This document shows positions 6,924-11,184 of a stretch of DNA of 11,184 bases, in pieces. The DNA lies in NCBI GenBank assembly GCA_934167435.1, contig CAKPKZ010000045.1, positions 1 through 11,184 of the forward strand, in the 5' to 3' direction. The position numbers and the translations under genes were made by a program. Every line of letters begins with the position of its first letter. Within the stretch, counting starts at the first letter, position 1. Source of the DNA: an uncultured Clostridia bacterium (GTDB lineage: Bacteria; Bacillota; Clostridia; TANB77; CAG-508). The notes beneath the pieces are model-generated. The model saw only the letters and a list, made by a program, of their open reading frames with translations. It searched no databases and was not told where the DNA came from.

Positions 6924-9476
6924 TGGAATAAAAGTATAGAAGAAGTTTTTAGTAAGTTTAAAACAAATAAAAATGGTTTAACACAAATACAGGCGGAAGA
7001 AAGATTAAAAATAAATGGAAAGAATGAAATTCCAAAAGCAAAAAATAAAACTGTATTTAAAATATTTATTGAACAATTTAAAAGTCCTATAGTTTTAATA
7101 TTAATAATTGCAGCAATTTTTTCAATATTTACTAAAAGTTATGCAGATGCAATATTTATATTTGCAGTAATAATTATAAATGCAGTAATTGGAACATACC
7201 AAGAATGGAACTCTGAAAAAAATAGTGAAAAATTAGCAGATTTAATAAAAATAAATTCTAAAGTGTTAAGAGACGAAGAAGAAAAGCAAATACCATCCCC
7301 AAATATAGTTTTAGGAGATATTGTTTTGCTAGAATCTGGAGACAAAGTTCCTGCAGATTTAAGACTTATAGAAACAAATAATTTAGCAATAGATGAATCA
7401 ATTTTAACAGGTGAATCAATTCAAAAAGACAAAGACATAGAAATAAAAGATGAAGACGAACACTTAGCAGACAGAAGCAATATGGCTTATGCGGGAAGTA
7501 TTGTAACAAAAGGTAGAGGAAAAGGCGTTGTTGTTGCAGTTTCACAAAATACGGAATTTGGAAAAGTTGCTAATAATGTTTTAATAAGCAAAGAAGAAGA
7601 ATCACCACTTGTTGTTAGAATGGATAGGTTTGTTAAACAAATAAGTATAGGATTTTTAATTTTAGCAGTATTGCTTTGCATAGTTTTATATTTTAAAGGT
7701 TATACAATAACAGAACTATTTTCAACAGTTGTTGCATTAACTGTTTCTGCTATACCAGAAGGACTTACAATTGCTATGACAATAGTGCTTTCAATTGCTT
7801 CTAGTAAAATGGCAAAAAGAAATGTAATTGTAAAAAAGTTAAATGCAGTTGAGAGTTTAGGAAGTTGTACAAGAATTGCAACAGATAAAACTGGTACATT
7901 AACTGTAAATGAACAAACTGCAAAAAAGATATTGCTCCCAAATGGAAAAATGGCATATATTAAAGGTGTTGGTTATAATGATATTGGAAGTGTAGAATTT
8001 GATGAAGAAAGTTCCAATCAAACTAAAAAACAGGCTATTCAAATAGCTAAAATGGGTTATTTAAATAATGAAGCAAGTTTAAAATTTAAAAATGGAAAAT
8101 GGATTCATCATGGTGATGCAATAGATACTGCATTTTTGGCATTGGCATATAAAATGGATGTAAAAGGCGTAGGAGAGGTTGTATATAAGATACCATATGA
8201 ATCTAAAAATAAGTATTCTGCAGTTTTTATAAAAGAAGAAGGTAATTTTTATGTAACTGTTAAAGGAGCAGTAGAAAGGGTTTTAGAATTTTGTAATAAA
8301 ATGCAAATAGAAGGCCAAGATGTTTTGTTAGACTATAATAAAATAATTTTAGGAGCAGATAAATTATCTAATGAAGGCTTTAGGGTTATTGCTGTTGCCA
8401 AAGGAGAGGCAAAACAAGAAGAATATGAAGAAAGTAAAATTAGGAATTTAACTTTTTTAGGATTGGTTGCTTTTGTTGACCCAATTAGGGAAGATGTAAT
8501 AGAAGCGGTTGCAAAATGTAAAAAGGCAGGAATTAAAGTTTCTATGATAACTGGGGATTATAGTTTAACAGCAAATGCAATTGCAAAAAGAATTGGTATA
8601 GAAGATGTACATTCTAGGGTTTCACCAATAGGAAAACTAGAAATAGTAGAAAATTTTAAAAAACAAGGTGATTTTATTGCAGTAACAGGAGATGGGGTAA
8701 ATGATACGCCAGCACTTAAAGCTGCAAATATTGGCGTTGCAATGGGTAGCGGAACAGATATTGCAAAAGAAACTGGAAATATGATAATTGTAGATGATAA
8801 TTTTTCAAGTATAGTAAATGGAGTTGAAGAAGGCAGAAAGGCTTATAATAATATAAGGAAAGTAATATATTTGCTTTTATCTACTGGTTTTTCTGAGATT
8901 ATTTTGTTTGTTTTTACAATAATTTTTGGAATGCCAATTCCACTTGTTGCAATTCAGCTTTTATGGCTTAATTTAATTAGTAATGGAATTCAGGGAGATG
9001 CCTTAGCTTTTGAAAAAGATACAGAAGATGTAATGAATAAAAAAGTAAAAAATACTAAAGAAAAAATTTTTAATAAATTAATGGTGCAAGAGATTGCAAT
9101 TTCTTCTATAACTATGGCGCTTATAGAGTTTTTTGCATTAATTTATTTATTAAAAATAAAACATTATGATTTAACTTTAGTAAGAAGTTATTTATTAACT
9201 TTAATGGTATTTATGGAAAATATTCATATTTTTAATTGTAGGAGTGAAGTTAAATCAATTTTTAAAACTTCTATGCTAAATAATAGGTTTTTGATGCTTT
9301 CAATTTTATTTACGTCTATAATTCAAGTTATGGTTGTAAGCTATGAGCCGTGGGCTAAATTTTTTAGTTTAACTGTTATTCCTGTTAATAGCATATGGGT
9401 TTTGCTGCTTTTAACTGTTCCAATATTGGTTGTTATGGAAATTTACAAATTTGTTAAAAGAAATAATGAAAATTGA
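6921..9476 (+). CDS. Type II (P2) P-type cation-transporting ATPase
   Basis: This 851-residue membrane pump belongs to the family that includes SERCA/PMR1-type calcium ATPases. An N-terminal cation-ATPase domain (about 3-70) leads into helices M1-M2 (about 56-70, 75-92). The actuator loop has TGES at 163-166. M4 has the ion-site motif IPEGL (278-282; E280). The phosphorylation site is DKTGTLT with catalytic D322. The nucleotide domain has a KGAVE variant of KGAPE, and the hinge is TGDGVND (589-595). M5-M10 fill the last ~200 residues. In M5 E659 is kept, but Gly656 stands where SERCA has Asn768. In M6 N684 is kept, but Asn688 stands where SERCA has Asp800 (NLISNGIQGDALAFE). Calcium specificity is therefore uncertain, and Na+, K+, H+ or Mn2+ remain possible. 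The start is ATG at 6921 with AAGGAG 6 bases upstream, inside a hairpin. Confidence 0.93.
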   Translation: MWNKSIEEVFSKFKTNKNGLTQIQAEERLKINGKNEIPKAKNKTVFKIFIEQFKSPIVLILIIAAIFSIFTKSYADAIFIFAVIIINAVIGTYQEWNSEKNSEKLADLIKINSKVLRDEEEKQIPSPNIVLGDIVLLESGDKVPADLRLIETNNLAIDESILTGESIQKDKDIEIKDEDEHLADRSNMAYAGSIVTKGRGKGVVVAVSQNTEFGKVANNVLISKEEESPLVVRMDRFVKQISIGFLILAVLLCIVLYFKGYTITELFSTVVALTVSAIPEGLTIAMTIVLSIASSKMAKRNVIVKKLNAVESLGSCTRIATDKTGTLTVNEQTAKKILLPNGKMAYIKGVGYNDIGSVEFDEESSNQTKKQAIQIAKMGYLNNEASLKFKNGKWIHHGDAIDTAFLALAYKMDVKGVGEVVYKIPYESKNKYSAVFIKEEGNFYVTVKGAVERVLEFCNKMQIEGQDVLLDYNKIILGADKLSNEGFRVIAVAKGEAKQEEYEESKIRNLTFLGLVAFVDPIREDVIEAVAKCKKAGIKVSMITGDYSLTANAIAKRIGIEDVHSRVSPIGKLEIVENFKKQGDFIAVTGDGVNDTPALKAANIGVAMGSGTDIAKETGNMIIVDDNFSSIVNGVEEGRKAYNNIRKVIYLLLSTGFSEIILFVFTIIFGMPIPLVAIQLLWLNLISNGIQGDALAFEKDTEDVMNKKVKNTKEKIFNKLMVQEIAISSITMALIEFFALIYLLKIKHYDLTLVRSYLLTLMVFMENIHIFNCRSEVKSIFKTSMLNNRFLMLSILFTSIIQVMVVSYEPWAKFFSLTVIPVNSIWVLLLLTVPILVVMEIYKFVKRNNEN

Positions 9477-9507
9477 AACAAAAATCTAAATAATAAATAA
9501 AAATCAA

Positions 9508-9548
9508 AAAAAGAGGTTTTCCAGACAATGTGAGGAGAATCTCTTTTT
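9508..9548 (+). terminator. Intrinsic terminator after the cation ATPase gene
   Basis: AAAAAGAGGTTTTCC (9508-9522) pairs over 15 positions with GGAGAATCTCTTTTT (9534-9548), using two G-U pairs, around an 11-base loop. The A-tract/T-tract shape suits a terminator. It lies 31 bases after the ATPase stop and separates it from the kinase/hydrolase pair. Confidence 0.8.
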
Positions 9549-9587
9549 AAATTACATTTCAATTTTAGGAGCTTTTAATAATAAAAA

Positions 9588-10256
9588 ATGTTGAAAAATT
9601 TTGATTATAATATTATAATAGTTATAATCAAAACAGAATATGCATTTTTAACTGCACCAGACTCATATTTACATAGAGATGAAATGATTGTGGATGCAAT
9701 AAAATCAAAATATAATATTTTAATGGAATGCGCAACTTCAGAAAAAGAAGGACTATTTGTAAATACAGAAATATTAAAGAAAGCTGGCTATAATGTTGAA
9801 ATACATGCATTAGGTGTAAGTTCATTAAATAGTGTAATGTCTGCCCACGAAAGATATGAAGCATTGTTAGAAATAAATGATAATGCCGCAAAACTTACCA
9901 GTATAGAAAGACATGATGATTCTTACAACTCTTTGGGAAAAGCAATAATGGAAGAACAGCGAAAAAAAGGTGTGAAGATAAATGTGTATAAAAGAGGTGA
10001 TAAAAGGCCATTTATACCAGAAGAAATATATAATCAAACAGATAAAAAAGGAAGATATTCATGCCCATATGAAGCGTTAATAGATGCACAAGCACAAGAT
10101 TTACAAAAAACATTACCAACATTTGAAAAAAGATATAATGTGTTAGTAAATCAAATGGAAATTAGGAAAGCCCCACAAAAACAAATTGAACAGTTAAAAA
10201 AAATAAAACAAAGATATGAACAAATTGTTGAAAAAACAAATGGAAAGGAAATATAA
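9588..10256 (+). pseudogene. Zeta-toxin-like kinase, N-terminally truncated
   Basis: Residues about 31-110 resemble the central part of zeta-toxin/UNAG-kinase-type P-loop proteins: an EMIVDAIKSKYNILMECATSE strand-loop, then AGYNVEIHALGV and a SVMSAHERYEALLE helix, as in zeta (YNLVIEGTG, GYETKMYVMAV, SYLGTIERYE). The rest is lysine/glutamine-rich helix. The GxxGxGK(S/T) Walker A loop that should precede this part is absent, and no upstream frame (9549-9640) encodes it. An in-frame TAA at 9582-9584 blocks extension. The ATG at 9588 is poorly supported: the only AGGAG (9567-9571) is 16 bases away, and a promoter-like element overlaps the first 15 codons. ATG 9684 (M33) is an alternative start. 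Without an ATP-binding loop it should be catalytically dead, so I call it a remnant, although the remaining 222 codons are intact. Confidence 0.6.
9591..9633 (+). promoter_or_regulatory. Promoter with an operator-like palindrome in front of the kinase/hydrolase pair
   Basis: TTGAAA at 9591-9596 is followed after exactly 17 bases by TATAAT at 9614-9619, a good sigma-A promoter. Two more TATAAT copies lie at 9606-9611 and 9623-9628. A perfect 12-base inverted repeat, TTTTGATTATAA (9599-9610) and TTATAATCAAAA (9622-9633), brackets the -10 box. A dimeric repressor could bind there. The element lies inside the 5' end of the longest possible reading frame, so that end may not be coding. Confidence 0.5.
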
Positions 10257-10259
10257 AAA

Positions 10260-11066
10260 ATGAAAATTACAATGTTAGGAACAGGCCATGCAACTGTTAC
10301 AAACTGTTACAATACATGTTTTACTATTAGTGAAAATAATAAACATTTCTTAGTTGATGCAGGTGGAGGAAATGGAATATTAAAACAATTAGAAGATTCA
10401 AATATAAAACCAGCAGATATAGTAGCAATGTTTATTTCACATACGCATACAGATCATATAATGGGAGCTGTTTGGATAATAAGAGTAATAGGAAGAAAAT
10501 ATCTAGTAGAAGATTATAAAACACCATTTAATATTTATGGTAACAATGAGGTTATAAGTGCAATTCGAAAGATGTGTGAGGCGGTGTTACCACAAAAATG
10601 GAATGATTTGTTTGAAGATAAAATAATACTAAATGTTGTTGATACTGGAGTAGAAACAAATATTTTAAATAAAAAAATTGAATTTTTTGATATAAATGCA
10701 AAAAAAGTTAAGCAAACAGGATTTATGATGTGGCTTAATGACAGTGAAAAATTTACGTTTATAGGTGATGAAACCTGTTCAGAAACAACTAAAAAATATG
10801 TTGAAAATAGTAAATGGCTTTTTGCAGATGCTTATATGGCAGGAAAAGAAGCAGAAGAATATAACCCAATACAAAAGCATCATCATAGTACTGTGAAATT
10901 TGTTGCGGAATTGTGTAAAGAACTTAATGTAAAAAATGTGATTATGTCACATACTGTTGATACTGATCTAGAAAATAGAAAAAAATTATTTACAGAAGAT
11001 GCGCATAAATATTATGGTGGAAATGTATTTGTTCCAGATGATTTGGAAGTAATAGAAATAAAATAA
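10260..11066 (+). CDS. RNase Z-like MBL-fold metallo-hydrolase
   Basis: This 268-residue protein has the metallo-beta-lactamase fold. It starts MKITMLGTGHA and has the metal-binding signature HTHTDH (H61, H63, D65, H66), a bridging aspartate in GDET (D170) and a late histidine in MSHT (H231), the order seen in RNase Z-like hydrolases. The motif III histidine is missing: there is no histidine at all between residues 67 and 206. The matching segment appears to be FFDINAKKVKQTGF. A HHHST cluster at 207-211 might supply a ligand. It lacks the RNase Z exosite arm, so tRNA 3' processing is not assured; a phosphodiesterase or other hydrolase role is as likely. It starts three bases after the kinase remnant, with AAAGGAA at 10244-10250, so the two are co-transcribed. 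The substrate is unknown. Confidence 0.85.
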   Translation: MKITMLGTGHATVTNCYNTCFTISENNKHFLVDAGGGNGILKQLEDSNIKPADIVAMFISHTHTDHIMGAVWIIRVIGRKYLVEDYKTPFNIYGNNEVISAIRKMCEAVLPQKWNDLFEDKIILNVVDTGVETNILNKKIEFFDINAKKVKQTGFMMWLNDSEKFTFIGDETCSETTKKYVENSKWLFADAYMAGKEAEEYNPIQKHHHSTVKFVAELCKELNVKNVIMSHTVDTDLENRKKLFTEDAHKYYGGNVFVPDDLEVIEIK

Positions 11067-11090
11067 ATTTGGTAAAATACAATGAAATAT

Positions 11091-11107
11091 AAAAAGAGGT
11101 TCCAAAA
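11091..11107 (+). terminator. Possible left half of a terminator cut by the insertion sequence
   Basis: AAAAAGAGGTTCC at 11091-11103 begins 25 bases after the hydrolase stop and resembles the left arm of the terminator at 9508-9522 (AAAAAGAGGTTTTCC). No matching right arm is seen before the insertion-sequence-like end at 11108. A terminator interrupted by insertion would explain this. The other half should lie beyond the window. Confidence 0.35.
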
Positions 11108-11113
11108 TGAACT

Positions 11114-11167
11114 ATACCCCCTAAAGTAGACACAAAATAAAAAAGAGTGTATACTTTAAGGGGGTAT
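11114..11167 (+). repeat. Hairpin over the ribosome binding site of the insertion-sequence reading frame
   Basis: Bases 11114-11133 (ATACCCCCTAAAGTAGACAC) pair with 11147-11167 with one mismatch (11129/11151) and one bulged A (11158), around a 13-base loop. The 3' arm contains AAGGGGG (11158-11164), the apparent ribosome binding site of the ATG at 11172. The 5' arm is also the terminal repeat of the element. Transcripts entering from the chromosome would fold this hairpin and could be poorly translated. Confidence 0.7.
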
Positions 11168-11171
11168 TTTC

Positions 11172-11184
11172 ATGGGAGAAAAAA
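11172..11184 (+). CDS. Start of a probable transposase orfA (partial)
   Basis: ATG at 11172 opens a frame of four codons (MGEK) before the window ends. AGGGGG (11159-11164) sits 7 bases upstream. The link to a transposase rests on its position inside the insertion-sequence-like end, not on protein sequence. Confidence 0.4.

Larger units (their letters stand above)
11108..11184 (+). mobile_element. Left end of an insertion sequence, probably IS3 family
   Basis: From 11108 the sequence TGAACTATACCCCCTAAAGT (continuing AGACA) resembles terminal inverted repeats of IS3-family elements, which begin TG and contain an ACCCCC...AAAGT...GACA core. An ATG with a close ribosome binding site follows about 64 bases inside, where orfA of such elements usually starts. 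The element runs off the right edge, so its transposase and right end cannot be checked here. Confidence 0.6.

Noticed and set aside
799..9891. Minus-strand open frames of 60-106 codons at several places
   Set aside because: All lie opposite strong plus-strand genes, have low-complexity Leu/Phe/Ser-rich translations and no family features. They are reading-frame shadows of AT-rich coding DNA.
9588..11066. A complete toxin-antitoxin system (zeta toxin plus neighbour)
   Set aside because: The kinase lacks its Walker A loop, and the neighbour is an MBL hydrolase, not an epsilon-like antitoxin.
1..11184. CRISPR arrays, tRNA or rRNA genes
   Set aside because: No regularly spaced direct repeats, no tRNA-like cloverleaf and no rRNA-like GC-richer block were seen on reading through.

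Overview
The window is very AT-rich, all recognisable genes lie on the plus strand, arginine is mostly AGA, and ribosome binding sites are strong AGGAGG types. The genes also look clostridial (miaB next to mutS, an ECF sigma factor paired with a membrane-anchored beta-propeller protein). Together this suggests a low-GC anaerobic member of the Bacillota, probably a Clostridia lineage. The species cannot be named from the sequence alone.

Layout. Positions 1-163 hold the end of an unidentified upstream gene and a promoter-like leader. Positions 164-4193 hold miaB (tRNA methylthiolation) and mutS (mismatch repair), 16 bases apart and closed by an intrinsic terminator at 4200-4232. mutL does not follow. 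Positions 4240-6869 hold an ECF sigma factor whose 3' end overlaps, by 11 bases, a 679-residue single-pass membrane protein with a large extracellular beta-propeller. By position and topology the second protein is a good candidate for the sensor or anti-sigma partner. A near-perfect hairpin at 6876-6923 covers the ribosome binding site and start codon of the next gene, a type II P-type cation ATPase (6921-9476), which ends at a terminator at 9508-9548. Positions 9588-11066 hold a zeta-toxin-like kinase remnant that has lost its ATP-binding N-terminus, followed after three bases by an RNase Z-like metallo-beta-lactamase-fold hydrolase. From 11108 the window runs into the left end of what looks like an IS3-family insertion sequence, with a hairpin over the start of its first reading frame.

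How the genes relate. miaB-mutS is a housekeeping unit. The sigma/beta-propeller pair looks like a self-contained envelope-signalling module. The cation ATPase may be co-transcribed with it through the hairpin, or insulated by it. The 3' third looks like accessory DNA in decay: a truncated kinase behind a promoter/operator-like palindrome, and an insertion sequence that seems to have landed in a terminator. The best candidates for new biology are the sigma/beta-propeller module, the start-site hairpin of the ATPase and the palindromic region in front of the kinase/hydrolase pair.
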